This document shows positions 43,721 to 55,625 of a stretch of 64,000 nucleotides of DNA, in pieces. Position 1 is the stretch's first letter, and every line of letters starts with the position of its first letter. This DNA is from Ilex aquifolium. Taxonomy: Eukaryota > Streptophyta > Magnoliopsida > Aquifoliales > Aquifoliaceae. Position numbers and translations under genes: made by a program. The stretch lies in assembly GCA_951799425.1 (NCBI GenBank), contig OX637401.1:19940001-20004000 (forward strand), written 5' to 3'. The notes under the pieces were generated by a model that worked only from the letters and a program-made list of their open reading frames with translations, did not search any database and was not told the DNA's origin.

Positions 43721-44726
43721 TATTATCTATTTGTTTTTGCAACTTCTGGCTAATGATTTACTTGAAGAAATTTCCTCTTTCATCATGGGCTTGAAGATTG
43801 AGGCAAATGTTACATGGTGTCTTTCACAATTCTTGTTCATGGTTGAAATTGATTGCTATAGGAGGATATATTTGGAAGCACTTGGTCAAATACAGCAGCC
43901 TAGCTCTGCTGTCCGATTGATGAAACTTGGGTACTCTTCAGCATGATAATGAATAGTGAAACCTGGATCCTGAGAGAATTTTTTGTGTCTGGATGTACTT
44001 CTAAGCACTTATTTTGGCTATTTCTTAAACCAATGGTAAAGTGTTAAAGTTGTCACATGTGAGAATAAGAATACAAGTTTAAATCTAAGAACAAGTAATT
44101 CTGTCGAAAATATGCCAAAAAGTTAGTATATAGATTCCCTCTTTTGAGAACCCAGCAAACTAATTAGAGTAACGTTATTAGAACTCAATTCTTATACTAT
44201 AGTGTTATTCAAATCATTAATGGACGTGGAGTTTCGGATTGCCTAACACCTTTTTATTCTAAAATCGGAGAAATTTTAAAGCATACAGTATATTACAAGT
44301 ACATATTTTTTTTTAAATGATATTAAATTTTCTTAATATCAAGTGAAATTGTGAGCCTCTCCATAAGCTAGAAAATGATAGGAGGCAGCTTCCAAAGTTG
44401 AACAGAAGAGGAAGAGAAGATGCTAAAGGCATTGAGACCATTGTAGGCGTATTTGCCGCACAAGAAAATTGGAGTTCTTATAATTAAATTGAGAGCTCTT
44501 GACACCACAAAAGTACAAAACTATTTTTGAATTTGAAGGTGTATGAAATTGAGAAGTGTGAGATGGAGGAGCAAGAAGAGCTCCTCTGTGGTGCGAATGA
44601 ATAAAGCATGTGTGTGTTAACGGATATCAAGAACACAAAGTAAATAAGTGGTTCAATAAGCTAAAAAGTTAGGTAATTCACTCTAATGGAATCTCTTACT
44701 CCTATGTTTCTTCTTACTTGGAGAAG
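43721..44726. other. Intergenic sequence with an unassigned ORF
   Basis: A plus ORF (43731-43946, 71 codons, ending ALGQIQQPSSAVRLMKLGYSSA-like sequence) has protein-like composition but I do not recognise it and see no exon signals. Nothing else identified. Confidence 0.3.
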
Positions 44727-44731
44727 AAGAC

Positions 44732-47049
44732 TGTAACGCCCCAAATACCACCCTGGACGGCATTACATTCTAAAACCATTATACCATGAGAGCAACTAAT
44801 AAAAACCCATAAATAACAGGGGGTCCTTAATTTAACAAAATTTGGGCAGAGTCTCCTTTGCACGGGGAGCTTTACCCAAAACACAACCTGTACAATTATA
44901 TTACAATTGACCACACCGGGTTCACATATGCATAACTATTGACCACACCGGGTCCATTTATCCATCATAAAATAAACTTTCATTCACCATATATCATATC
45001 CACACTATCATCCCAAAAGAATAGGCCAAGCAATGGCATTTACATTCCAAGAGAATTAAAGTACACTTGCAGCGGAATAACAAAATATTAGACTTTACAT
45101 GATCTCCAAATAAACTCTCTAGTCTAGTACAAAAGAAGCTATATCTCTACATGTCCACCTCGGGATCTACACTCCCGTCGATTGGAGTCTCCCAATATGC
45201 GGGCTCCTCGACTCCCAACTCCTCCTCAAGTATATAATCTGAAAATGTTAGCGGTAGGGGCTGAGCACGAAGCTCTGTAGAAAATTTCTCCCAAACCCAA
45301 ACAAGGTTTAGAAAACATTTAAAATTCGGTCGGTCTCATTTTCACAAATATAGTATAGAACTTTTGAAGGAAAACAGGGCATTTAAATAGATCTCCAGTT
45401 TAAGGAACCACGGTAATTAAAAGAATAAATGAACACAAGATACCAATAAGAATCAATTCCCAAAACATAATCCATCCCACCATACACCATTTCCACAAGT
45501 TCTTGTGGCATCCCATACTACCCCAAAACTCTTGCAGAAATCGTATTTGGTACAATGAACGATAACTCACACTTGAACATTTTCGGCAATATATGTACAT
45601 GTATCTCAACAATGATGTAAGGCATCCACATGAATCGACACATTGAGTAACGTCTTGCCCACACCCACAAACACATCTTATCAAAGATATCCAACCTTTA
45701 GGAAGAGCGTGTACCATACCAATGGTAGTGACGAAATCCAACCCAGGCATTAGTATACTAACCCTCTTACACGGCACCACGTGAGCGATAGTGGTTTAGT
45801 CTTATCAAAGTACTAATCCCACTACGAATGGATTAGTCTTACCAAATCACTAACCCATTCTACAACATCTCGTCAAAGGACACCCATGGTCATCCCACAC
45901 CCATTAGAGATACAACATCAAACCAATTTACCCAATTTATAAGCATATCTCAAAAATCCCCAAATATAGCATGCGACATTTTCAATAACCAACTAAGAAA
46001 AATGCAAGAGATCATTATAAACATCATTTGTTGCACAATATAAAACTATAAGTTTTGAAAGTGAAAACCAAGGAATTATCAAGAGAAAAGTCCATTTTCC
46101 TTACAAATCAATGATTGAAGATGAAAAAGAAAGATAAAATGGTTATCAAACCATCACATGGTTCAAAACATGGCATTGATTGCAAAAATATAAAGAATCA
46201 AAGATTTCCCTAACACATATCCAAGAGTTAGAGAAAGAGACATATGTATATACATATATATATATATATAGCCCTAGCATCAATGTGAGAGAGTGAGAGA
46301 AAACCCCTACTTCTTCCTTAGTTTGGTGTGAAGACCTTGAGGATTGATCTACTTTGAGGTGAGAATCCCCTTCCTTCTTCCTCCCCCAAAGCTCTCTAGG
46401 GTTAGAAATGGGGAAAATGGGGCGAAGGAGGCGGTTTTGGTGTATTTAGAAAGCAAGAATTAGGGAAAATCGCGAACTGATCTGGGTATATATTAATGGT
46501 ACCGTCCGGACGGTGACTTGGACGTCCGGACGCTGGAACTCTCTGTCCCAGCTTTCTGTCCCAACCTCCAGAGCAGTTTTCACCTATTTAGAGGTTGAAT
46601 TGGAAAATTTTCATGAGACACACTTTTGTAGCCCTAGATGTCTACTATCTACTGTAAAAATTTCAGATCAATTGGACTTAAGGATAAAAAGTTATGGCCA
46701 AAATAATAAGCAGTGTCCAAAATCCTAAATTCCCAAATTTTCTCTAAAATGTGTTTTAACTCCAAAATACTTTCTAACTTCTAATACACCTCATATTACC
46801 TCTCCCAAAGTTTTTCGACCTTCCGGACTCAATGGAAACCTTATTTTGACCTAAAAATATTTAGAGACTTATCTAATAACCCTTCTCCAAGTTTAAACAC
46901 CTTCGAAACTTAAACTTCCCAATCAATTCGTCTCCCAATTATTTATTTCTACTATTATAATCTATGTGATTCATTCTTACGTCATTTCTTACCTTAGAAT
47001 TACAACACAATTATATCCTCATATTAATATAAATATGTGGGGGCTTACA
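44732..47049 (-). mobile_element. Solo gypsy-type LTR (2.3 kb) with 5-bp target duplication
   Basis: Begins TGTAACGCCCCAAAT and ends GGGGGCTTACA, flanked by exact AAGAC duplications at 44727-44731 and 47050-47054. The minus-strand reading has a TATA-like TTAATATATACCC (about 46482-46495) and ends like the LTR at 1-1515, hence the orientation. No internal domain lies beside it. ORFs inside (such as 45400-45780 minus) carry no recognisable domain. Solo LTRs arise when an element's two LTRs recombine. Confidence 0.88.
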
Positions 47050-47054
47050 AAGAC

Positions 47055-47442
47055 TGTTACAACTTTTGAGGATACAATCACCCATTGTTTGGGCAAGGCA
47101 AGGTTTGCCTATTTATATACTAGGATAGTGTGGTTCTCAAATAATGATGGGGTAATCACCTAGTTTGTTAAGATTTCGAAGGGAATATTTGGTCGTTAGA
47201 GACTATATTCCATACCTATAAGGTAACATTCTAGAAGTAGATGATGTGTTGATTTTCATTTGTATTATCAATCAAATGATATGGAAATACTTTCTCCGTA
47301 CACATAAAAACTTAAGTCTATAGGTAGTGCGTCGTGTTTTTTGGTAAGCACTAAGCAGACACTTTTTTTCTGTTTTTATTCAAAGAAAAAAGTAGCCGGA
47401 ATAAAATAAAATAAAAAACTTTTGTAGATAAAAATAATATTG
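47055..47442. other. Intergenic sequence
   Basis: AT-rich, no gene, RNA or element recognised. Confidence 0.4.
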
Positions 47443-47685
47443 GGTTAATAGCACTTTTGGTCCCTCAAGTATTCAATTCGTGTTACTTTGATCCCTACAT
47501 AGACGGACTGTTAAATTTTTGACAGAATGATCACGTGTTGAACACGTGATACCGTCTAAAAAAATGACTGTCCATCTACGGACAGACCAAATTAATATGA
47601 ATTGAATACTTTAGGGACCAAATTGATACAATGAGAACTAAACTTACAAAAAATACATACTTTATGAACTAAAAATGCTATTAAC
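47443..47685. mobile_element. MITE
   Basis: Left end GGTTAATAGCACTTTTGGTC matches the reverse complement of the right end (AAAAATGCTATTAACC). Inner arms include GACAGAATGATCACGTG and palindromic ACACGTGAT. The flanks (TAATATTG / TAATGATA) are only a rough duplication. Confidence 0.75.
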
Positions 47686-48320
47686 CTAATGATATTTCAT
47701 AGTTTTAAGCCATGAAAAGAAGGTGGCCTTTAAGTGTCTTTGTCAACTTTTGCAAATTGTACAAATAAAGCAATCCTACTGACCATGAAGACAACATCAC
47801 AAGTAAAAAGACAAACAGATAAGAACAAACAGTCCCATGTTTATTTGGATTTTAGGTAACAATCCCCAACTTCAGAAAATATCTCAATCTGAAAAATATT
47901 TATTTTTCACAACCAAATTCGTTGTGTAAAATCTTCTTGGTCATCCACAAAAATAACATAGTTGTTTATAACTATTTCTTCCTATCTACCATTTTAACCT
48001 AATTGCAAGCTAACATTAGGGAACTAAGTGGATGGTTTAGCATTTAAAGTAAATAAGATAGCATATTCAAGACTAATAATTGTCCGTGCCTAAAAGCATT
48101 ATGTAACTCATAAAAAAATTGCAAAGTAACAAATTTGTAAACTCGCTAAAACTATTAAATGTTATTGGAATGATATGAAAAACCACTTGCTTATTTCACC
48201 CATGATTTATTCTTGTAAAGAAAATTGAAGATGAAATGCAACTAAGGGAGATAGGATACTTGAATGTTTATAGTATGAAACAAAAGCAATCTTCTAAAAA
48301 TGCATCAAAACAATACCAAA
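47686..48320. other. Intergenic sequence
   Basis: AT-rich with no recognisable gene. Confidence 0.4.
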
Positions 48321-48882
48321 TAAGGGTGGCAATTTTTGACACGACACGATAACTCGATACGAACACGACACGAATAAATGGGTTTGGATTGACTATTTTT
48401 TTGTACAAATCCGTGTATGACACGACCTGTCAACACGAAATGTTAATGGATCGTGTTCGGGTTCAACCCGCTTAACCCGTCAACACGAAGTTTTTAACTC
48501 GAAGGAGATTGACCTGACCTTTTCATTGCATGCATGAGTTTTCATGTTCTGATGGCTTGTTTTTTCCATTACTTCTGATGTTTAATTTGGTTGCGCGATG
48601 TACGATTAACATATTCAATTAGTATTATAGAAATAAAATATTAATTATTACTCATTATTATTATTATTATTAAGTTAATTTTTAGTTTGTAGAAAAAGTA
48701 TGAGGAGAGATTCAATTAAGTGAAAATAAAATCTTAGCGTTAAATTTTTATTCAAAGTTTATGTGAGTCAACACGAACACGACACGAAATAAATAGGTCA
48801 ACTCGACAGGACACGATTAATTAAATGAGTTAGGTTAGGGTTGACTAATGTTCGACACAACATGACCCGATTGTCACCCCTA
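48321..48882. mobile_element. hAT-type MITE family M2, copy A
   Basis: Ends TAAGGGTGGCAATTTTTGAC and GATTGTCACCCCTA form an inverted pair. Subterminal ACACGACACG/CGTGTCG repeats are dense, and a (TTA)n run is at about 48653-48672. The flanks ATACCAAA / ATAGCAAG agree at 6 of 8 positions, fitting an aged 8-bp duplication. It is the same family as 51985-52670, in opposite orientation. Confidence 0.82.
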
Positions 48883-49481
48883 ATAGCAAGCAAATTAAGT
48901 CTATTGGTGGGGGTGGGGTCGTGATAACCATTCACTGTGCAAAGTGAAAACCTTACCTTACAACAATCAACAAAGTTTTACACATTCGAGATGAAAATAG
49001 GACAAAGTAGTTTTATTATTGGCAATTGAAAAAAAAACCAAATCCAATCATCCAAAACTAAACCTAGAACTCAATAAACAATTCAAAAAACTTAAGCCTA
49101 GAAAATTTTGAAGAAAAGGAAAATCCATTTTCAATCATTCGAAAACTAATAGCACCACATAAGAGCAAACGCATGTCCAATAATCCAAAACCTAATAGCA
49201 TCCATTTGACTCATTTTCTTGGGAGCTCTGGAAAGAGAGGCGTAGAAGGCAATATGGTGAGGGGAGATTATTTCCTAAACAGCTAGTTGGTTAAGTAATG
49301 GACTGGATAAGGTATAATGCAATGATGATCAAGCCTAAAGTAAAGAGGGGCTCACAGGAGCTATTTTTACTCCAGCAATTCAAATATTCCAAAGAGAGTT
49401 TTTGTGGGTATGACAGATCGTGTAGGCGGGACCATGACATGGTGTAACCGTGACACCCAATATTTACTCTGAATATAGGGG
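48883..49481. other. Intergenic sequence with a MITE M1 end
   Basis: 49440-49474 (GGTGTAACCGTGACACCCAA then TATTTACTC) is one end of MITE family M1. I do not see its partner end. The rest is unassigned. Confidence 0.5.
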
Positions 49482-49486
49482 TCATT

Positions 49487-50108
49487 TGTTGGGGTAAAAT
49501 TTCATAATTTTACAAATATTAATTAACAACATCATTATAAAAACACAATATAACAAAAATTCAATCAAATATATAATACAATAATATGCGATTAGAATAG
49601 TATAAAATAGACAATAATAAATTAGAAAGAGCTGGTATGTGATATCTGAGAGGCGTGTGATTACTGTCCTAAAGCAGCTATGCCTCCTCACGTGAAGGTA
49701 CTAACGGACATATGCAGCTCCAAGATCCAACTCAAATATGCTCACAGCAGGGTCACATCCACTAGAAGGTTGTGGTGAACCTGACTCGAATTGAAGTTGC
49801 TCAAACACATAATCGGAAGATATATCTACAATATATATGGAAAAAGTATACATACTACAAAAAACATACTCCCATTAGATCATATGAGCTCCTTTTATAT
49901 ATGATTGAGAATGCTAACCAATAGAGGCTTTTAAAGTCCACCATCTAGTATCCTCCACCACATAAAGGCATTCAAATGTCCAATTAAAACAAATATAATT
50001 ACTCATTTAAATCATATAAAAATCCAATTAAATCATAAATTAAAAGTGATCCATTAAAACATATAAAATAAATTAAATGATAAATTTTAAAGCTTTTATT
50101 TTTCAACA
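49487..50108 (-). mobile_element. LTR (copy 1) of the non-autonomous element
   Basis: TGTTGGGG...TTCAACA. Compared with copy 2 it has an extra segment around ATTAGATCATATGAGCTCC (about 49875) and lacks the CAGCATATCCTCAGG segment. Confidence 0.8.
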
Positions 50109-51984
50109 ATCCCCCACAAATTTTAAAATTTTGAATATCAATGACAAATATAATTTTATACATACATATATATATATATATAAGATGAACATAGAAAAAT
50201 TAGGGCAACTATAATACTGTGCAATGGGTGTAAGTGTCTTCCGGACTTGAACCTCACTTAGTGTTAACTGCCCCTTTCTGAAAGATATAGTAACCAAAGG
50301 CTTAAACTAGATCCTTTGAGCCAGAGTTCAACTGTCACACACAGAGTACCGATATTGGTTAGTGCGTTTAATTGAAATACACTTGATCTTGATTCTCATG
50401 AAAGTTTCTACAAAATAGCCAAATTCTCATAGTCGCGGCCTCACGACTACTCTCACTTAGGTGAGCTCTCCAAGGGTACATGTGCACAATACCTTACAGG
50501 AGTGTTCCTGCCTCGGTCTCATTCAGGATAAAATTCTTCCTTACTGTCACACTATATATGCACCTCTGCCATAGGGATGAGCATGGAAATATCTCCTCTT
50601 AGGATATTTCCTTAATAACGATGCTAATGAGTTACGCAGTATGGATTGTTTCTACTCATTGAACTTCCTTCATGGGGTCCCCAATCACAGAAGTTGGGTT
50701 ACCTTCCTAGGTGACTCCCTTGCGGGCTTAGCCCCATCTCCCTCAACAGTTCTTGAGACAGTTTTTGTCAAAAGCTTAGCTTTCCTCGAAAGCTCACTGA
50801 TGAAATTAATCATCTTTTATATATTCATGTCTCATGGCTTTCCTCGAAAGCTCTTTAATTCATTTATTAACTCTGCTTGGCTGAGATTTCATAAATATCA
50901 GAATGATTACTCTTCACAAGTTCGTGTCTCATTGGGTGTGCACACCTTTTTATTTTCTTACTGATATTGATTTGACCTGTCTTTCAAATAATACTTACAA
51001 AAAACACATTAAAATGCATTTGTTTGAAAACCCTTTGGTATGAAACAATTTATATAAACATCTCTCCAAATGAAAGATTATAACAACATTAAGCAAATTC
51101 AGCTCGCAGGTCCTTCATATTTTATTACCTTGAAATTTACCCCCACATTTCTAAGAATTCTCATGCTAAAGTGACCCATACTTCATAAAAATAGCATGCA
51201 CATCAACCCCCATAAATATTTAGTTACCAGAAAAATCTCCACTATGTAAATCTAAACTATCTCCAAAGATTACATAAAATGTTAAGGCATCAATAATAAA
51301 TAAACCTTTGACACCGAAACTAATTGTGTAAAGACATTACATTAGTAACAGAATCATATGTCTCATATATTTTGGGGCAAAAAGAAATCATAGTGCTCTT
51401 CCCGAAGTTTATCATGCATTTTGACATTCTTGGATTAATCGATATGACATCTAAATTAAGTGTTATAATGCTATAAACTTTCCACATTAGGCTTGCCCCC
51501 ACTATTATCAAACACGTTGAAAATATCTTGACATAATTTTTTATCTGTGGAATATGCTAGCTTGCTAAATATGAAAACTCAAGCACCGTTATTAAAGTAC
51601 TTAGGATAACGGGTAAATAACACATGATTTCAAAGCCTTAAGAGCAATTAGAGCAAAAAAGGGGTAAAAGTGTACCCCACATTAACAGCCTTTCCCAAAA
51701 CTTTGAGCCAACAGACTGATAATCACACATCCAAATCAATATAAATCATTACACAATGAGGTAGACAGCATTGAAATTTAAACATACTTTATATGCCCCC
51801 ACTTTTCCAAAGATTCTATAACCTCTGTATCCAATGCATGGTTAATAGTTAGTAAAAGTAGGCCAAGTAGTAAGGCCAAATAGTCGTCATATGGGTTAAC
51901 TAAAAAGATTTAAATTGAAACTTAGACAAAAGGAAAAGTGTCCAAAAATTGTATTAGAAACTTTTGAACACCTTCACTTCTAAT

Positions 51985-52243
51985 TAGGGGTGGCAATCGG
52001 GTCGTGTTGTGTCGGATTCGTGTCGTGTCGTGTCGAACATTAATCGTGTCGAACATTAGTCAACCCTAACCCAACTCATTTAACTAATCGTGTCGTGTCG
52101 AATTAACATGTTTATTTTCGTGTCGTGTTCGTGTTCGTATTCGTGTTGACCCACATAAACTTTGAATAAAAATTTAACTCTAAGATTTTATTTTCACTTA
52201 ATTGAATCTTTCCTCATACTTTTTCTATAAACTAAAAATTAAC

Positions 52244-52279
<36 letters not shown>

Positions 52280-52670
52280 AATAATATCTTTTTTATACAA
52301 TAATTATGTCAATGTTTGATAAACAGTTACAAATAATTAATATTTTATTTCTATAATACTAATTAAATATGCTAATCGTACATCGTGCAACCAAATTAAT
52401 CATCAGAAGTAATGGAAAAAACAAGCCATCAGAACATGAAAATTCATACATGCAACGAAAAAGCCAGGTCAATCTCCTTCGAGTTAAAAACTTCGTGTTG
52501 ACGGGTCAATTCGGGTTAAGTGGGTTGAACTCGAACACGACCCATTAACATTTCGTGTTGACGGGTCGTGTCATACACGGATTTGTACCAAAAAATAGTC
52601 AACTCAAACTCATTTATTCGTGTCGTGTTCGTATCGAGTTATTGTGTCGTGTCAAAAATTGTCACCCCTA
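51985..52670. mobile_element. hAT-type MITE family M2, copy B
   Basis: TAGGGGTGGC...GTCACCCCTA with an exact 8-bp target duplication CTTCTAAT at 51977-51984 and 52671-52678. Dense CGTGTCGTGTCG subterminal repeats and a (TAA)n run at about 52244-52275. It is inverted relative to copy A and nested in the LTR element. No transposase. Confidence 0.93.
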
Positions 52671-52896
52671 CTTCTAATCCTTTACTCACTTTAACGTTAC
52701 CCTTGTTAAGGTGCCCACCTATGCTATGTGGCATGCATTGTAACCGTCAACTAGAATGTTCCTTATTAAAATATAATGTTAGTAATACTATGTATGATGG
52801 CTAATGACTTCCATCCATATTCATTGCTTGTCTGTTTCGCAGGTTTCTAATATGAGGTTTGTTAGTATTTGGTAGGACAAGGGTCACTAAGAAAAG

Positions 52897-52925
52897 TGAT
52901 CTCTCTCTCTCTCTCTCTCTCTCTC
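52897..52925. repeat. (CT)n microsatellite
   Basis: About 14 CT dinucleotides. Confidence 0.95.
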
Positions 52926-53237
52926 GTTGATTTATATTTGCTGCTTGTAATTTTTTTTTATTATTTTTTTTCCTAAAGTAACCGAGTAGCTTACTACAAT
53001 CTTTCCCCTTGTTTTGGATCAAGGTGATGAGCCCAAATGTGAAGGTTTGGGTGAAACTAGAAAGTGATAATTATCTCATCTAATGGATAGAAACTTCATT
53101 CATATCTGGGTTGAAAACAAAAATCATATAGACTTATGAGGTTCTCAGAGATGAAGGTGGTTAAAATTGATGAACAAAAATCACTTTCTATTTTAAAACT
53201 AACTCTCCTTCATATAAACCTCATAGTTGCTTTAGAT

Positions 53238-53839
53238 TGTTGGGGTAAAATTCCATAATTTTACAAATATTAATTAACAACATCAATATAAAAACACAAT
53301 ATAACAAGAATTCAATCAAATATATAATACAATAACATGCGATTAGAACAGTACAAAATAGACAATAATAAATTAGAAAGAGCTGGTCTGTGATATCTGG
53401 GAGGCGTGTGATCACTGTCTTAAAGCAGCTATGCTTCCCCACGTGAAGGTACTAACGGACATATGCAGCTCCAAGATCCAATCCAAATATGCTCACAGCA
53501 GCATATCCTCAGGGGTCACGTCCACTGGAAAGTTGGGGTGAACCTAACTCAAATCAAAGTTGCCCAAAAATATAATCGGAAGATACATCTACAATATATA
53601 TGGAAAAAGTATACACACTACAAAAAACATACTCCCGTGAATGCTAGCCATTAGAGGCTTTTAAAGTCCACCATCTAGTAACCCCCACCACATAAAGGCA
53701 TTCAAATGTCCAATTAAAACAAAGTATAATTACTCATTTAAATCATATAAAAATCCAATTAAATCAAAAATTAAAAGTGATCCATTAAAACATATAAAAT
53801 AAATTAAATGAGAAATTTTAAAGCTTTTATTTTTCAACA
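53238..53839 (-). mobile_element. LTR (copy 2) of the non-autonomous element
   Basis: TGTTGGGG...TTCAACA, closely similar to 49487-50108 apart from short indels. Confidence 0.8.
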
Positions 53840-53844
53840 ACATT

Positions 53845-54320
53845 TATAGAGAAAAGTAGAAGCAGAAGTGTAGGGAGTCTGGCGTGAGTGGGACTCGCGC
53901 GTGAGTGGTTTCAGCCATTAGTTCAAAATAGGTAAAAATTTTGAAACAATTTGGGATGCGAAAAGCTCAACATAAGTTTATGTCTTTGTAATATTCAAAA
54001 TATTTTGTTCCTTATTATATAGATTATAGAGATTTGAGTGTTGAAGAGCTCGGTTTGGAAGGGATAAAAGGGAGAAAGACAACATATTTTTGGTGAGAGT
54101 GTTAGGGGAGTGATTGAAGGTGTAAATAAGGGTAAACAAATATGAAAACTTTTAGGCGGGCAAAAAAAATTCAAGACCCATTTTAATCTATTGGATTAAC
54201 TATTTTAAAATGATTTAAGCCATTTTTTATATTAGGTTATCGTTCTCCATCAGATGAAATATGAGCTACTTTTTATTTTTGGGATTCAAAATCCCGTCTA
54301 CTTTATTATATAAATAAGGG
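53845..54320. other. Intergenic sequence
   Basis: No gene recognised. Confidence 0.4.
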
Positions 54321-54790
54321 CTAATCTCACTTTTGCATTCCAAAATATGCTTCGATTCTCAATTTGCACTCTCATTGTTATGAATTGGTAGCAATGTGAA
54401 CCTCGCCCAAACTATCGTCCAATTTTTCGTCATAAATTGAAGCACGCTAGTTGTAAGTGATTCGGGAATGTGCTTATGTATTAATTTACAAACCGTTGGC
54501 ACCTCATGTGAGTTATACATGATAGGGTTAGCATCTATCTGATTGATAAAACCCTATTTTCGATACAAAATGATGTCAAATTAGTTGCAGACGAAGATTT
54601 GCAGCAATAGACATACCTCATTCTCATGTCCGAAATACTTGCACCTCACGTGCTTTAATTTATAACGAAAAACTGAACGGTAGTCTCGTTCAGGTCAATA
54701 TTACTACTAATTCATTATATTGAAAATTTAAATTGAAATTTTTATTGTTTAAATATGTAAATTGTGAATCGAAATATCAAGTGAGATTAG
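54321..54790. mobile_element. MITE upstream of the RING-H2 gene
   Basis: Ends CTAATCTCAC and GTGAGATTAG are perfect inverted partners. The inner arms also pair (CCAATTTTTCGTCATAAATT and AAGCACG near 54420, against CGTGCTTTAATTTATAACG near 54650). Its right end lies 180 bp before the RING-H2 ATG, so it forms part of that gene's upstream region. Confidence 0.8.
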
Positions 54791-54969
54791 ACCTATCGAC
54801 AATCATTTACATGGTAAGGTCGGCAAGGCATGGCACCATGATCAAAAAGAGACAAACTAGAAAAGAAGAACACCACACAAAAACAGTGCAAACACCGAAA
54901 ACCCAAGGTAAGGAGAGAGAGAGAGAAAGAGGGAGGTCCTCTTCACAAACATCAACCACAACCAAAAGC

Positions 54970-55422
54970 ATGGCGTACCAACGTGAGTTCATAGCTAAAT
55001 TATCCAACTCTGCAGCCATGGCAGTCAACAACACGAGCATCATTATCGTTTGTTTGATCTTCTTCGCGGGTCATCTCTTTTTCAAGCACCTCCACCATGG
55101 CCACCCCCTTCCTGCCTTAACCCACCACCGCAACAACTGCCAAACCCTATACTGCTCGATATGCCTCCAAGATGTAGCCGGCGGCGAGAGTTACCGGAAA
55201 CTGCCCAAGTGCCACCACTGCTTCCACGTTGACTGTATTGACGCCTGGTTTCAGTCCAATTCGACATGCCCATTATGCAGAAGCCAAATAGCTCATCTTC
55301 CTCAGCAGAAACAAGGCAGTTTTTCCTCTAATTTTCTCTCGCTTTCTCTCAACTTTCGCAGGAGAATGGGTGAGTCTCCGAATTATGAGCTTATTTTACC
55401 CAATACTTTTTTTTTCCTTTGA
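54970..55422 (+). CDS. Small RING-H2 finger membrane protein (ATL-like E3 ligase)
   Basis: 150 residues, single exon. One hydrophobic segment lies at about 22-38 (SIIIVCLIFFAGHLFF). A RING-H2 finger lies at 62-103: C62-x2-C65, C81-x-H83-x2-H86-x2-C89, C100-x2-C103, with the Trp (W93) and Pro (P101) typical of E2-binding RINGs. This predicts a membrane-anchored ubiquitin ligase; substrate unknown. The ATL-type GLD motif is not evident, so ATL membership is tentative. The frame is open further upstream, but MAYQ at 54970 is the likely start because the preceding codons are a GA-rich 5' UTR-like stretch. The stop TGA (55420-55422) overlaps the first bases of a MITE, so the original C-terminus may have been different. 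Confidence 0.82.
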   Translation: MAYQREFIAKLSNSAAMAVNNTSIIIVCLIFFAGHLFFKHLHHGHPLPALTHHRNNCQTLYCSICLQDVAGGESYRKLPKCHHCFHVDCIDAWFQSNSTCPLCRSQIAHLPQQKQGSFSSNFLSLSLNFRRRMGESPNYELILPNTFFFL

Positions 55423-55625
55423 GTAAATATTGGGTATGACGGTGACACCACGTAATAAAAAATAGAATTTGTGAACTCCACTATTCTAACACGAGGCACT
55501 TATTGGTAATTAGTAAAACAATGGAGCCCATTCAGTTCACTTGCGATTCTATCATTTGTTAGTGACACGGACACCACATCATCAATGTCTGTAGTGTCAC
55601 GGTTACATCCAATATTTTTTTTCTT
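55421..55625. mobile_element. MITE family M1, copy 2, at the RING-H2 stop codon
   Basis: Left arm GAGTAAATATTGGGTATGAC and onward GGTGACACCACG; right arm GATGTGGTGTCCGTGTC in inverted form with TTACATCCAATATTTTTT. It begins inside the stop codon of the RING-H2 gene. Confidence 0.8.

Larger units (their letters stand above)
49487..53839 (-). mobile_element. Non-autonomous LTR retroelement
   Basis: Two direct repeats of about 600 bp (49487-50108 and 53238-53839), each TGTTGGGGTAAAATT...TTTTTCAACA, flank a 3.1 kb interior with no recognisable gag or pol. The outer flanks TCATT and ACATT agree at 4 of 5. On the minus strand a purine-rich TTTGTGGGGGAT directly precedes the repeat at 50108, as a polypurine tract would, so I place it on the minus strand. 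No clear tRNA primer-binding site is seen at the other end. MITE copy B is nested inside. Confidence 0.72.

Noticed and set aside
45400-45780. 126-codon minus ORF
   Set aside because: Entirely within the solo LTR and without any recognised domain.
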